Of a stretch of 12,656 nt of DNA, positions 1-6,691 are shown in pieces; position 1 is the first letter of the stretch, and each line of letters begins with the position of its first letter. The notes under the pieces were generated by a model. The model had not been told where the DNA came from, searched no databases, and worked only from the letters and a program-made list of their open reading frames with translations. Source of the stretch: Clostridia bacterium (lineage in GTDB: Bacteria; Bacillota_A; Clostridia; Oscillospirales; Acutalibacteraceae); the NCBI GenBank assembly GCA_024699005.1, contig JAILQN010000094.1:1-12656 (forward strand), given 5' to 3'. Position numbers and translations under genes: made by a program.

Positions 1-192
1 TGCGACTGCGACGACAAGCTTCGGTTTGGAACTGTAATAACGGTATACCGTAGCCGGACCGTATCCGGCGGCTTTCGTGATCTCCCCAAGCGATACGGAA
101 CCGATGTTTCTTTGCGTGAACAGGCCGAAGCTCACTTCCAGCAGTTTCTGCCGCGTCGCTTCCGTTTTGACCGGATTTTTCTTACCTGCCAT
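1..192 (-). CDS. TetR/AcrR-family transcriptional regulator, N-terminal part
   Basis: The first 64 codons are present; the gene runs off the left edge. The visible part is a typical TetR DNA-binding domain: a basic N-terminus (MAGKKNPVKTEATRQKLL), helix 1 running to LFTQRNIGSVSL, then the helix-turn-helix with GEITKAAGYGPATVYRYYSSK, in which G(P)ATVYRYY is the family's recognition-helix pattern. The start is supported by AAGGAGT six bases before the ATG. TetR proteins bind palindromic operators as dimers and usually release them on binding a small ligand through the C-terminal domain, which is not in the window, so the ligand cannot be guessed. A consensus promoter and a long perfect palindrome lie directly upstream, so autorepression is likely. 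Family assignment is confident; target genes other than itself are unknown. Confidence 0.93.
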   Translation of the reverse strand, partial: MAGKKNPVKTEATRQKLLEVSFGLFTQRNIGSVSLGEITKAAGYGPATVYRYYSSKPKLVVAVA

Positions 193-210
193 ACAATGAC
201 TCCTTAAAAA

Positions 211-253
211 ATATCGCCATAAAAGATAGCGATACTATCTTTTATGGCGATAT
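211..253. promoter_or_regulatory. 43-bp perfect palindrome, probable TetR operator
   Basis: Two 19-bp arms (211-229 and 235-253, left arm ATATCGCCATAAAAGATAG) are exact reverse complements around a 5-nt centre. The site lies between the TetR promoter -35 box and the TetR ribosome binding site, and covers the -10 box edge and the expected start site. It is longer than a single TetR-dimer site usually needs, so two cooperating dimers are possible. In the mRNA the remaining part would also form a 12-bp hairpin at the 5' end. Operator function is inferred from position and symmetry. Confidence 0.8.
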
Positions 254-278
254 TAACACCAAACGGATTATATGTCAA
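250..278 (-). promoter_or_regulatory. Sigma-A promoter of the TetR gene
   Basis: On the minus strand there is TTGACA (273-278), a 17-bp spacer and TAATAT (250-255), close to the sigma-A consensus. The start site is expected near position 243, inside the palindrome. The TetR gene therefore has its own promoter rather than depending on the phosphoesterase gene upstream. Confidence 0.85.
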
Positions 279-316
279 GAAAAAAGACGTTCACTTTGTG
301 ATTTTTTTTTTACAAA

Positions 317-1360
317 TCACAGACTGACGCTGAGTTCTTCCGCAGCTCTTTCTTCCCCGAAATAATACCCCTGCAGGGTGATCTCATCCTCCGCGATGCG
401 CAGCACCGCGCCCGGGTTGCCGTAGGAATACTCGAAACTGGGCAGATTGAGATAATACAGCCCGTCTCCGGCGTCTTCGAACGAGTTTGCGGAGAAATCG
501 CGGTGCCTGTGGCCGCTGACGTGCAGGATCGGAGCGTCCGACGCCGCGGCGGCTTCGGTCAGAAGAGCTTCCATTTTTGCCGAAGTCTCTGCGAATCCGT
601 CTTCGGTCCATCCGCGGTATCCGCCGTTATGGCCGTCCAAAGGCTGATGGCAGACCACGACCGTCGGCTTGCCGCTCTTAGTCGCCTTATCAAGTTCCTG
701 CCCGAGCCACTCGAGCTGAGCGTCCGATATTTCCGCCATTTCATGCACGGTGTTTTCGGAATTGATCACGATGTAATTGCACCGGCAATCGGACCGGCTG
801 TAATATATCTCGCGGGAGAATATGCCGCAGCTTGCGCGGAAAAGCATGAAGTTCCGGCGCGCTTTGGCGTAATCCGGATCGTCGCTGTGGTGCCAGCTGT
901 CGTGATTGCCCATTTCGGGCAGTATCTTCTTCGCGCGGGTGAACAGACTCAGCTTGGGGCGGATGTTGATATACTCCTTGATATCGCCGCAGTTGGTGAT
1001 ATCGCCCGCCAGAACCAGCGCGTCGACCTTTCCGACCGTCGCGGTCATACCTGCCAGAGCCTCGCGCAGGATATAGGTGCGGTCGCGGAACGGATCGCCG
1101 TCGGCGTGCAGGTCTGCGATAAGGACAGCCTCGTAAATACCGTCCTTACAGTCATCCGATCCGAAAGATCGTACGACCTTACGCCGCGCCTTGAATACGG
1201 CGCAAAGCGTTTCTTTTATATTCGCAATTATATCGCCCATATCATACGCGGAGCTGTCCGTGTCATCGCAGGCGTCTTCATCCGCCGAATAGACCGCAAA
1301 AGAGAAAGCTGACACAGCGAGAACAAATACAAGCAAAACACTGATTATTCTTTTTATCAT
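317..1360 (-). CDS. Secreted calcineurin-like metallophosphoesterase
   Basis: A 347-residue protein with a Sec signal peptide (residues 1 to about 26, MIKRIISVLLVFVLAVSAFSF...YSA). The metallophosphoesterase motifs occur in order: DLH (D83, H85), GD...GD (D120, with GDITNCGD), GNHD (152-154 are N, H, D), a histidine in VVCHQP (H238) and GHRH (H284, H286). Together these build the two-metal site of the calcineurin-like family, which cleaves phosphomonoesters or phosphodiesters; the substrate is not predictable. Position outside the membrane is inferred from the signal peptide. The gene starts 68 nt after the ABC ATPase stop, with no terminator between, so it is probably read from the importer operon. 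No good Shine-Dalgarno sequence precedes the ATG, but the signal peptide begins cleanly there and no better start is seen. Confidence 0.9.
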   Translation of the reverse strand: MIKRIISVLLVFVLAVSAFSFAVYSADEDACDDTDSSAYDMGDIIANIKETLCAVFKARRKVVRSFGSDDCKDGIYEAVLIADLHADGDPFRDRTYILREALAGMTATVGKVDALVLAGDITNCGDIKEYINIRPKLSLFTRAKKILPEMGNHDSWHHSDDPDYAKARRNFMLFRASCGIFSREIYYSRSDCRCNYIVINSENTVHEMAEISDAQLEWLGQELDKATKSGKPTVVVCHQPLDGHNGGYRGWTEDGFAETSAKMEALLTEAAAASDAPILHVSGHRHRDFSANSFEDAGDGLYYLNLPSFEYSYGNPGAVLRIAEDEITLQGYYFGEERAAEELSVSL

Positions 1361-1393
1361 GGTGATCTTTGATGATAATCGACAGCTGATTTA

Positions 1394-1435
1394 CTACAGC
1401 CTATTGCCTACTGCCTGTTGCCTGCTCCCTAAATC
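1394..1435. repeat. Heptanucleotide tandem repeat, CTATTGC family
   Basis: Five consecutive 7-bp units start with CT and mostly end in GC, for example CTATTGC (1401-1407) and CTGTTGC (1415-1421); a sixth degenerate unit follows. The array fills most of the gap between the ABC ATPase and the phosphoesterase and, read on the coding strand, begins with the ATPase stop codon TAG. No promoter or terminator is recognisable in the remaining gap. Confidence 0.75.
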
Positions 1436-2175
1436 AGCACCTTCGCAAGGAAGCCCTGCAGTCTTTCGCTCTGAGGATTATTGAATATCTCGTCCGGCGT
1501 GCCGCTTTCCACGATAACTCCGTCAGCCATGAACAGGACGCGGTCGGCGACCTCTTTTGCAAAGCCCATCTCGTGGGTCACGACCACCATGGTCATGCCA
1601 TCGGCGGCAAGCTGTTTCATAACGTCCAGCACCTCGCCCACCATCTCCGGATCGAGTGCGCTCGTGGGCTCGTCGAAAAGCATGACCTCGGGTTTCATGC
1701 ACAGGGCGCGGACTATAGCCACGCGCTGCTTCTGCCCGCCGGAGAGCTGAGAGGGGTAAGACTCCGCCCTGTCCTCCAGATTGACCCTTTTAAGAAGCGC
1801 CAGCGCGTTCTCCTCCGCCTCGGCTTTGCTCTGCTTCAGCAGGGTCATGGGGGCCTTGGTCATGTTTTTAAGGACGGTCATATTCGCGAACAGGTTGAAA
1901 TGCTGGAAGACCATGCCCATCTTGCGGCGGTGAAGGTTTATATCCACCTTCCTGCCCGTGATATCCACGCCGTCCAGGGTGATGCTGCCGGAAGTGGGTA
2001 TCTCAAGCAGGTTGAGCGAACGCAGGAACGTGGATTTGCCCGAACCCGAGGGACCTATGACGACCACGACTTCGCCTTTACGGATATCTGTCGTGACTCC
2101 GTCGAGCGCCTTTACGACTCCGTCTTTGTAATGCTTTTTGAGGTCGCGCACCTCTATAAGTACTTCACCGTTCAC
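1429..2175 (-). CDS. Polar amino acid ABC importer, ATP-binding protein (GlnQ/HisP type)
   Basis: A 248-residue cytoplasmic ATPase that powers uptake by the adjoining permease. All motifs are present: Walker [10 protein letters not shown] (41-49), Q-loop VFQHFNLF (Q91), signature LSGGQ (144-148), Walker B VMLFDEP (164-170), D-loop SALD and the switch histidine in THE (H201). The length and the FQHFNLF and [10 protein letters not shown] segments are typical of the polar amino acid class. The chosen start is GTG at 2173-2175, because AGGAGG lies 10 nt upstream; a GTG 27 nt further upstream (2202) has no such site. This start overlaps the permease end by 11 nt, indicating translational coupling. 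A 7-bp repeat array begins at its stop codon. The transported amino acid cannot be told from the ATPase. Confidence 0.95.
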   Translation of the reverse strand: MNGEVLIEVRDLKKHYKDGVVKALDGVTTDIRKGEVVVVIGPSGSGKSTFLRSLNLLEIPTSGSITLDGVDITGRKVDINLHRRKMGMVFQHFNLFANMTVLKNMTKAPMTLLKQSKAEAEENALALLKRVNLEDRAESYPSQLSGGQKQRVAIVRALCMKPEVMLFDEPTSALDPEMVGEVLDVMKQLAADGMTMVVVTHEMGFAKEVADRVLFMADGVIVESGTPDEIFNNPQSERLQGFLAKVLI

Positions 2176-2920
2176 TCTTACGCAGCCTCCTCTCCAATAC
2201 ACCCATTATACGGGTGAGCAGCAGAACCATGCACAGGTAAATAAGGGCGACGGCTATAAGGGGCATGAACGCCGAATACGTGCGGTTCCTGATAAGGTCG
2301 CCCGCTTTGGTCAGATCCATGATACCCACGTAGCCCGCGATAGAAGTCTCTTTTATAAGGGTGATGAACTCATTCACAAGTGTGGGCAGGACCGTCTTGA
2401 ACGCCTGAGGGATAACGATATACATCATCGTCTGCGGGTAGGAGAAGCCCAGGGACCGTCCCGCCTCGAACTGCCCTTCGTCCACCGCCATGATGCCGCT
2501 GCGGAAGATCTCAGCGACGTAGGCGCCGGAATTCACGCCGAAGCAGATTATAGCCACGAATATGCCGTTGTTGCTCGAAGCGAATATGATGAAGTACCAT
2601 ATCATCAGCTGGACCACCGCGGGCGTGCCGCGGATAACGGTCAGATAGATCCTGCATATTTTCTGAAGAAATGCAAGGATATAATACCCCGCCCCCTTGT
2701 GCATCGCCATGGCCTCGCGGTTTTTATCCCACGAGGAACAGACCGCCGCCACAAGGATACCGATAACGATACCGATAATAAGCGCGAAAACGGTTATCAC
2801 AAGGGTATGCCCGAGTCCTTTATAAAGCAGCTTCCATCTTGCGTTGTCTATAAAGTTCTGGATAAAGTCGTCCTTTATCCCCAGGAACCATTCCGATATA
2901 CTCAAGGTCAATTCTTTCAC
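2165..2920 (-). CDS. Polar amino acid ABC importer, permease (HisM/GlnP type)
   Basis: A 251-residue inner membrane subunit. Hydrophobic segments lie at about 36-60, 102-128, 165-185 and 216-238, and the cytoplasmic EAA loop that docks the ATPase is clear at about 136-165 ([20 protein letters not shown], then SLGFS). The following [21 protein letters not shown] and KETSIAG blocks are hallmarks of the His/Glu/Gln transporter permease family. The start is GTG at 2918-2920 behind AAGGG; no ATG is near. Only one permease gene is present, so the transporter is expected to use it as a homodimer. It lies 62 nt after the binding-protein gene, separated by a hairpin, and overlaps the ATPase gene, so the three genes are one operon. 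Confidence 0.95.
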   Translation of the reverse strand: MKELTLSISEWFLGIKDDFIQNFIDNARWKLLYKGLGHTLVITVFALIIGIVIGILVAAVCSSWDKNREAMAMHKGAGYYILAFLQKICRIYLTVIRGTPAVVQLMIWYFIIFASSNNGIFVAIICFGVNSGAYVAEIFRSGIMAVDEGQFEAGRSLGFSYPQTMMYIVIPQAFKTVLPTLVNEFITLIKETSIAGYVGIMDLTKAGDLIRNRTYSAFMPLIAVALIYLCMVLLLTRIMGVLERRLRKSER

Positions 2921-2941
2921 CTGCCCTTAATAGCAAACGGA

Positions 2942-2960
2942 GAGCGGAACAGTTCCGCTC
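2942..2960 (-). other. Intercistronic mRNA hairpin between binding-protein and permease genes
   Basis: GAGCGGAA (2942-2949) and TTCCGCTC (2953-2960) pair perfectly around a 3-nt loop. No T-tract follows on the minus strand, so this is not a standard terminator. In ABC import operons such hairpins after the binding-protein gene commonly protect the upstream mRNA segment from 3' exonucleases and so raise the binding protein over the membrane parts; that role is inferred here. Confidence 0.65.
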
Positions 2961-2982
2961 CCCAAAGTTTTATAAAGGATTA

Positions 2983-3831
2983 TCAGCCGATGTATTTGTC
3001 GATGATGGTCTTTACGCTTTCGTCGTCGATGAGGTCGGCAAGAGCGGCGTTGATGCCGTCAAGCAGAGCCGTGTTCTCTTTGGCGATGCAGATAGCGTAC
3101 TCTTCCTCGGCGTAAGCCGTGTCAAGGATCTTGAGACCCTGGTTGGCAGCGACGTAAGCCTTGGCGGGCTCGTTGTCGATGATGACGCAGTCGACCTTGC
3201 CGGAGATAAGAGCCTGAACGGCGTCGGGACCGTTCTTGTAGTTGATGACGTTCTCATCGCCGTAATCGTCAGCAGCGTAGATGGAACCGGTGGTGCCCTG
3301 CTGTACGCCGATCTTCATGGAACCGTCGCCCTTGATATCGTCAACGGAGGCGATAGCGCTGCCCTCGGGAACGATGACGGACTGAACGGCTGTGGCGTAG
3401 GAATCGGAGAAGTTGACGTTCTTGAGCCTGTCCTCGGTAACGGACATACCGGCCATACCCATATCATACTTGCCGCTCTGAACGCCGGCGATGATGGAAT
3501 CGAACTCCACGTTCTCGATCCTGAGCACAAGACCGAGCTTCTCCGCGATGAGAGCCGCGATCTCAGCGTCGATACCGATGATCTCGCCGTCTTCACCTTC
3601 GATATACTCATACGGAGGGAAGGTCGCGTTGGTAGCCATAACAAGCACGCCGGGCTCTACAGTGGTGATGTTGGCAAGATCAAGGTCCGTAAGGTCAGGA
3701 ATGGAATCCGGAACGGTGGGGACTTCCCCGGTCTCATCCTCTGTGCCGCCGACACCGCCGCAGGCGGAAAGCGCAAGAACGGCGCCGAATACGAGGCAAA
3801 CCGCCAGAAGAACTGCTAATACTTTTTTCAT
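2983..3831 (-). CDS. Amino acid ABC importer, substrate-binding lipoprotein
   Basis: A 282-residue bacterial family-3 solute-binding protein. The signal peptide ends in a lipobox, LSAC, with C24 as the lipidation site, so the mature protein is anchored outside the membrane. A short acidic, Pro-rich linker (about 25-58) is followed by the two-lobed domain, with ATNATFPPYEYIEGEDG (66-82), GIDAEIAALIAEKLG, GMAGMSVTEDR and NFSDSYATA (140-148), then GVQQGTTG (175-182) in the second lobe. These are classical signatures of receptors for polar or charged amino acids; the exact ligand is not readable. AAGGAG precedes the ATG, and a strong promoter lies 40-70 nt upstream. It is the first gene of the operon, as expected for the component needed in excess. 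Confidence 0.96.
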   Translation of the reverse strand: MKKVLAVLLAVCLVFGAVLALSACGGVGGTEDETGEVPTVPDSIPDLTDLDLANITTVEPGVLVMATNATFPPYEYIEGEDGEIIGIDAEIAALIAEKLGLVLRIENVEFDSIIAGVQSGKYDMGMAGMSVTEDRLKNVNFSDSYATAVQSVIVPEGSAIASVDDIKGDGSMKIGVQQGTTGSIYAADDYGDENVINYKNGPDAVQALISGKVDCVIIDNEPAKAYVAANQGLKILDTAYAEEEYAICIAKENTALLDGINAALADLIDDESVKTIIDKYIG

Positions 3832-3873
3832 GTTAAAAATCTCCTTGAAAAACTCTTTTTATAAGGTAGGGGT

Positions 3874-3902
3874 ATTATACACCGATAAAAAGCGAATTTC
3901 AA
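3874..3902 (-). promoter_or_regulatory. Sigma-A promoter of the amino acid importer operon
   Basis: On the minus strand there is TTGAAA (3897-3902), a 17-bp spacer and TATAAT (3874-3879). Transcription should begin near 3867, giving a leader of about 35 nt before the binding-protein ATG. No terminator for the upstream gene (stop at 3964) is visible in the 132-bp gap, so some read-through into the operon is possible. Confidence 0.85.
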
Positions 3903-3963
3903 TGTATAATCTTTCAATTATTATGCAGGATTTATGAATATTTTTTGTTATTTTTATACTGTA

Positions 3964-5349
3964 TCAACGGCCCCCGAACAGTTTTCTGAACCAATCGGAT
4001 ATGATACGGAATATCGACGTTATACGGCTGATAAACTTCTGCCAGATGCTCTCTTCCTGACCGTTCTCATCACCTGCGGCAGGCTCTGTCGGGTCTTCCC
4101 CGGTCGGCTCGGAGGTTTCCTCAGTCGGCTGCCCGGGCTCCGTATATGTAAGCGCGGGAAGAGCCTCCGCCAGATATTCCTTCATATTCCCGTCCTCGCC
4201 GAACGGGCTGTATTCCACGTGTGTTTCAAGAATGCATTCGCGGAGCAGATCTATAATGTGTGCACTGAACATTTCGAGAATACTCGAAATAATAGATCCG
4301 CTCAGTGAGGATCCTTCATAACCTGCCACCTTGCCGTCGTCGATATCAAAACGGATATTCAGGGTGAGGGTATTACTGTCGGGTATCTGATTTACACAAG
4401 AACGGCCGGCGCCGGACGCATAGAAATCCATAAGACTTCGGCAGGCGCCGGGGTTGCTGCGGACGGTATCGGCAAGATACATAAGCGGATCATATATCGC
4501 TCTGACGATCCGATAACCCGGCATGCTGTAGTTTGTCACCTGGGCAAAACTGTACTGCAGCGCTGTCCCCAGACCGAGAGCGCGATAGACGGGAAGAATG
4601 TAACCCGAGTACGCATTGCCCCCGGATATCCTCAGGTATCCGCTGATATCGCTGAAAATCAGAGAACCGACCGGCGCCTCAATAATTCCTAATTTGTACT
4701 TGAGTTTCTCAACTATGATGTGAAGAAAATCAACATTGCCGGAAAACGGTCCGCAAAATTCATCGCCCATAAGCATGATCTTAAAGATCCCGGTTCCATC
4801 GATCAGCATTCCGAGGACCCGGGCGAAACGTTCATATCTCGCATCCGGATCGGCCAGAGCGTCGATGCCCCAGTCAAAATCAAAGCCGTCTGTCAGATCC
4901 GCTTCCGTCCAGTTCTGCCCGCGGGTCCTCAACGCATAGATTATACTGTTCAGACCGTTATCTCCCTGATCTGCAATGAAAGCTGCAAGACTGTCAGGAT
5001 AGATCCTCATGCCTATCGGAGCGAAAATATCGCGGATCAACCCGGTGCCTTCCTCACCGTTAAAGTAAACTTTGGCGCCGGAGCAGGACACGTTGTCAAC
5101 CGAATTAATTGCTTCGCGGATCGAGAATTCCATTTGCCGGAAGGTATCCTCCGCCACATATTCGAACACTTCACTGAACCCCATTATTACCGAAAGAAAA
5201 CCGTTTACGGTCTCATCGGAGAAAAGATCATAACCGAACATTTCGGTTAAATCCTCCCCGTCCTGCGCGCCTGCGACAGCGGGAGTCAGAACTCCGACGG
5301 TCAGCAGAAGACTCAGGATCATGCAAAAAATCTTTTTTGTTTTTTTCAT
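3964..5349 (-). CDS. Unrecognised secreted protein with acidic linker and amphipathic C-terminal tail
   Basis: A 461-residue protein that I do not recognise. Residues 1 to about 28 form a Sec signal peptide (KKTKK, hydrophobic core, then AVAGA). About 30-400 is a globular-looking region without a familiar catalytic motif; it has scattered cysteines and a segment with strand-like periodicity (TLTLNIRFDIDDGKVAGYEG). Residues about 402-434 are a Pro/Thr/Glu/Asp-rich linker with TEP-type repeats. The last 27 residues are basic, amphipathic and aromatic, ending IISDWFRKLFGGR. AAGGAG lies 11 nt before the ATG, and a strong promoter lies upstream, so it is transcribed alone. Its tail resembles that of the secreted SGNH protein at 10133-11299. 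An envelope-associated role is inferred from signal peptide, linker and tail only. Confidence 0.8.
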   Translation of the reverse strand: MKKTKKIFCMILSLLLTVGVLTPAVAGAQDGEDLTEMFGYDLFSDETVNGFLSVIMGFSEVFEYVAEDTFRQMEFSIREAINSVDNVSCSGAKVYFNGEEGTGLIRDIFAPIGMRIYPDSLAAFIADQGDNGLNSIIYALRTRGQNWTEADLTDGFDFDWGIDALADPDARYERFARVLGMLIDGTGIFKIMLMGDEFCGPFSGNVDFLHIIVEKLKYKLGIIEAPVGSLIFSDISGYLRISGGNAYSGYILPVYRALGLGTALQYSFAQVTNYSMPGYRIVRAIYDPLMYLADTVRSNPGACRSLMDFYASGAGRSCVNQIPDSNTLTLNIRFDIDDGKVAGYEGSSLSGSIISSILEMFSAHIIDLLRECILETHVEYSPFGEDGNMKEYLAEALPALTYTEPGQPTEETSEPTGEDPTEPAAGDENGQEESIWQKFISRITSIFRIISDWFRKLFGGR

Positions 5350-5396
5350 AAAGAAAGCGCTCCTTTTCGGGTCAGAAACCCGTTAATATCTTGAAT

Positions 5397-5425
5397 ATAT
5401 TAACAAAAAATGTTCAAAATGTCAA
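5397..5425 (-). promoter_or_regulatory. Sigma-A promoter of the secreted-protein gene
   Basis: On the minus strand there is TTGACA (5420-5425), a 17-bp spacer and TAATAT (5397-5402). The leader contains a small hairpin, CGGGT with ACCCG (5368-5372 and 5378-5382), just upstream of the AAGGAG ribosome binding site. It is arranged back to back with the tRNA promoter. Confidence 0.85.
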
Positions 5426-5470
5426 TGCTTTTTGGATTTTTTAATCTTACGGTAAATCACAAAAAACCTC

Positions 5471-5499
5471 TTGACAATCCCGTATGAATGTGCTATCAT
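5471..5499 (+). promoter_or_regulatory. Sigma-A promoter of tRNA-Arg
   Basis: TTGACA (5471-5476), a 17-bp spacer and TATCAT (5494-5499). Initiation is expected near 5506, only about six bases before the mature tRNA 5' end, so the leader removed by RNase P would be very short. Confidence 0.85.
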
Positions 5500-5511
5500 T
5501 CAAATCCGCAA

Positions 5512-5588
5512 GCGCTGATAGCTCAGCTGGATAGAGCGTCTGGCTACGGACCAGAAGGTCGGGGGTTCAAATCCTCTTCAGCGCGCCA
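5512..5588 (+). tRNA. tRNA-Arg (anticodon ACG)
   Basis: A complete cloverleaf: acceptor stem GCGCTGA (5512-5518) with TCAGCGC (5578-5584), D arm GCTC/GAGC (5521-5537), anticodon stem TCTGG/CCAGA around the loop CTACGGA (5544-5550, anticodon ACG at 5546-5548), a 5-nt variable region, T arm with loop TTCAAAT (5566-5572, two G-U pairs in the stem), discriminator G and an encoded CCA (5586-5588). The first anticodon base is normally deaminated to inosine by TadA, so it reads CGU, CGC and CGA. It has its own promoter and a terminator that begins at the final A of CCA, so it is a single-gene unit. Confidence 0.97.
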
Positions 5589-5630
5589 AAACAACATCCT
5601 GTCGTTCAAACGGCAGGATGTTGTTTTGTA
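5588..5630 (+). terminator. Rho-independent terminator of tRNA-Arg
   Basis: A 17-bp stem (5588-5604 with 5611-5627, one G-U pair) and a 6-nt loop. The T4 run is the outer end of the 3' arm. The stem starts on the A of the tRNA CCA. The structure is nearly symmetric, with A4 at its left foot, so it can also stop transcripts of the convergent SGNH gene from the right. Confidence 0.85.
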
Positions 5631-5672
5631 TTATTAATTCTTCAGTCTTCAATCTTAAGTCTTCAGTATTAC
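5631..5672. repeat. Heptanucleotide tandem repeat, GTCTTCA family
   Basis: Six consecutive 7-bp units in register, with GTCTTCA exact at 5645-5651 and 5659-5665 and the others differing by a few bases (for example TTCTTCA and ATCTTAA). The array lies in the convergent gap between the tRNA terminator and the SGNH gene, where no gene is seen. Confidence 0.75.
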
Positions 5673-5714
5673 CTTTAAAACGACAGGATTTTCAAATGAA
5701 TACTGAAGACTTAA
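5655..5714. repeat. 16-bp inverted repeat spanning the heptad array edge
   Basis: TTAAGTCTTCAGTATT (5655-5670) is exactly complementary to 5699-5714, with 28 nt between. The loop contains AACGACAGGAT (5679-5689), which is the reverse complement of 11 bases of the tRNA terminator arm (5596-5606). It has no T-tract and is therefore listed as a repeat rather than a terminator. Confidence 0.7.
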
Positions 5715-5733
5715 TAACCGTTTAATGAATAAT

Positions 5734-5765
5734 GTCGGGTGGGCTTTGCCCACACCCATTTTTTT
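5734..5765 (+). terminator. GC-rich hairpin with T7, second terminator in the convergent gap
   Basis: TGGGC (5740-5744) pairs with GCCCA (5748-5752) around TTT, extended outward by GGG against CACCC with one bulge, and is followed by seven T (5759-5765). It is orientated to stop rightward transcripts just before the 3' end of the convergent SGNH gene. Its core GTCGGG...GCCCAC.CCCA recurs at 11493-11513, so it may also be a copy of a dispersed hairpin repeat. Confidence 0.65.
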
Positions 5766-5767
5766 AT

Positions 5768-6547
5768 TTAATCCCCCGCGTCCTGTATATCCGTCCCTAT
5801 AAACCCGATCCTTTTAAAATCCCCCATATTGTGCCGGATTATCCAGTCGATATATGTCAGGAACATGCGCGCGGTCAGGACGTAACCCGCAGGGGACATA
5901 TGCCCGTGCAGGAAAAACTTTTCGCGGAACTCAGCGTCGTATTCCGGAGCGTACTGTCTGAGATCTATAACATAGGAGTTGTCAAAATACTCCGCGAAAT
6001 CGTGCAGCAGCCTTGCGTGGGCGTCGCCCCGCGCCATCTGTTCCCTGTTGCGGCGGTCCTCCACCGGCATGGTCACGAAAAAGAATTTCGCGTCCGGACT
6101 TATGCCCTTATAGGCCTTGATAAGCCTGCCGTAATACCCGGCGAAGGTTTTTCCGCCGTTTTCGCAGTCGGCGACCTCCCCTACCTCGTCGCCGCGGTTA
6201 TAAATATCGTTTACGCCCAGCGCTATTATATAGCATTGGGCGGCTTTTTCCCTGTCGAACCAGCCGTTGGCAGCGGCGTATCCGCCCATATATTCCGAGG
6301 CTGTCATCCCCCCGCGCGAGAAGTTATAAGCAGTGAAACCCGCCGCGCGCGCCATATACTGCCCCCAGGAATAATCGAACATATCGTGATAGCTCCGGTT
6401 GCCCTGTCCGTCCAGCGCTTCGAACTCGCCGGAGGCCAGACTGTCGCCTATGCATGCCACCCGGCGGAAAATGCCGCAGAATCCCCCGCCTTCCAGCAGC
6501 CGGTCAAGAGGGCGTTCATCTTCTTTGAAAAAATCGTGTATATCCAT
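5768..6547 (-). CDS. SGNH/GDSL-type hydrolase, cytoplasmic
   Basis: A 259-residue hydrolase without a signal peptide. Block I is ACIGDSLASGE, with S36 the expected nucleophile; block II is NFSRGGMTA (G79/G80 oxyanion hole); block III is ALGVNDI (N113); and the histidine block is FLHGHMSPAGY, with H216 as the likely catalytic base, followed by YIDWIIRHNMGDF and GFIGTD. This C-terminal signature recurs in a widespread Firmicutes SGNH family (from memory), whose substrate is usually unknown; ester or acetyl groups on carbohydrates are typical for SGNH enzymes. The start chosen is the ATG at 6545-6547, behind GGGAGG with 8-nt spacing; an ATG 36 nt further upstream (6583) has no ribosome binding site. 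It is transcribed alone, divergently from the exporter operon. Confidence 0.9.
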   Translation of the reverse strand: MDIHDFFKEDERPLDRLLEGGGFCGIFRRVACIGDSLASGEFEALDGQGNRSYHDMFDYSWGQYMARAAGFTAYNFSRGGMTASEYMGGYAAANGWFDREKAAQCYIIALGVNDIYNRGDEVGEVADCENGGKTFAGYYGRLIKAYKGISPDAKFFFVTMPVEDRRNREQMARGDAHARLLHDFAEYFDNSYVIDLRQYAPEYDAEFREKFFLHGHMSPAGYVLTARMFLTYIDWIIRHNMGDFKRIGFIGTDIQDAGD

Positions 6548-6652
6548 ACCATTTTCCTCCCGATTGTTTATTATTTTGCTCATTCCGCGGAATTAGACCG
6601 CTCTATTTTATCCCGTCAGCGGTTTATCCGGGGAATGAAACGGAATATAATA

Positions 6653-6691
6653 CAGTCAGATCTGTCAGTATAATCATATCAGATCAGACTG
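6653..6691. promoter_or_regulatory. Imperfect inverted repeat over the SGNH promoter, candidate operator
   Basis: CAGTCAGATCTG (6653-6664) and the complement of CAGATCAGACTG (6680-6691) match at 11 of 12 bases with a 15-nt spacer. The -10 box of the minus-strand promoter (6673-6678) lies in the spacer and the right arm lies between -10 and -35. The geometry suits repression by a dimeric regulator; which one is unknown. Confidence 0.5.

Noticed and set aside
298..320. GTGATTT/AAATCAC hairpin with a T10 run as a terminator
   Set aside because: The T run lies in the loop, not after the stem, and on the minus strand, where the phosphoesterase ends, it reads as A. It does not fit a rho-independent terminator.
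503..1312. Long plus-strand open frame (269 codons)
   Set aside because: It is antisense to the metallophosphoesterase, whose motifs are complete; it has no recognisable domain or ribosome binding site.
1394..1435. CRISPR array
   Set aside because: The units are 7 bp with no spacers, so this is a tandem repeat; no other direct-repeat/spacer pattern is seen in the window.
2176..2202. Upstream GTG start for the importer ATPase
   Set aside because: It has no ribosome binding site and would lengthen the overlap with the permease; the GTG at 2175 follows AGGAGG at good spacing.
2138..3115. Plus-strand open frame of 325 codons across the permease and binding-protein genes
   Set aside because: It covers two clear genes and an intergenic hairpin on the other strand, and its predicted protein is low-complexity, rich in His/Arg/Asp.
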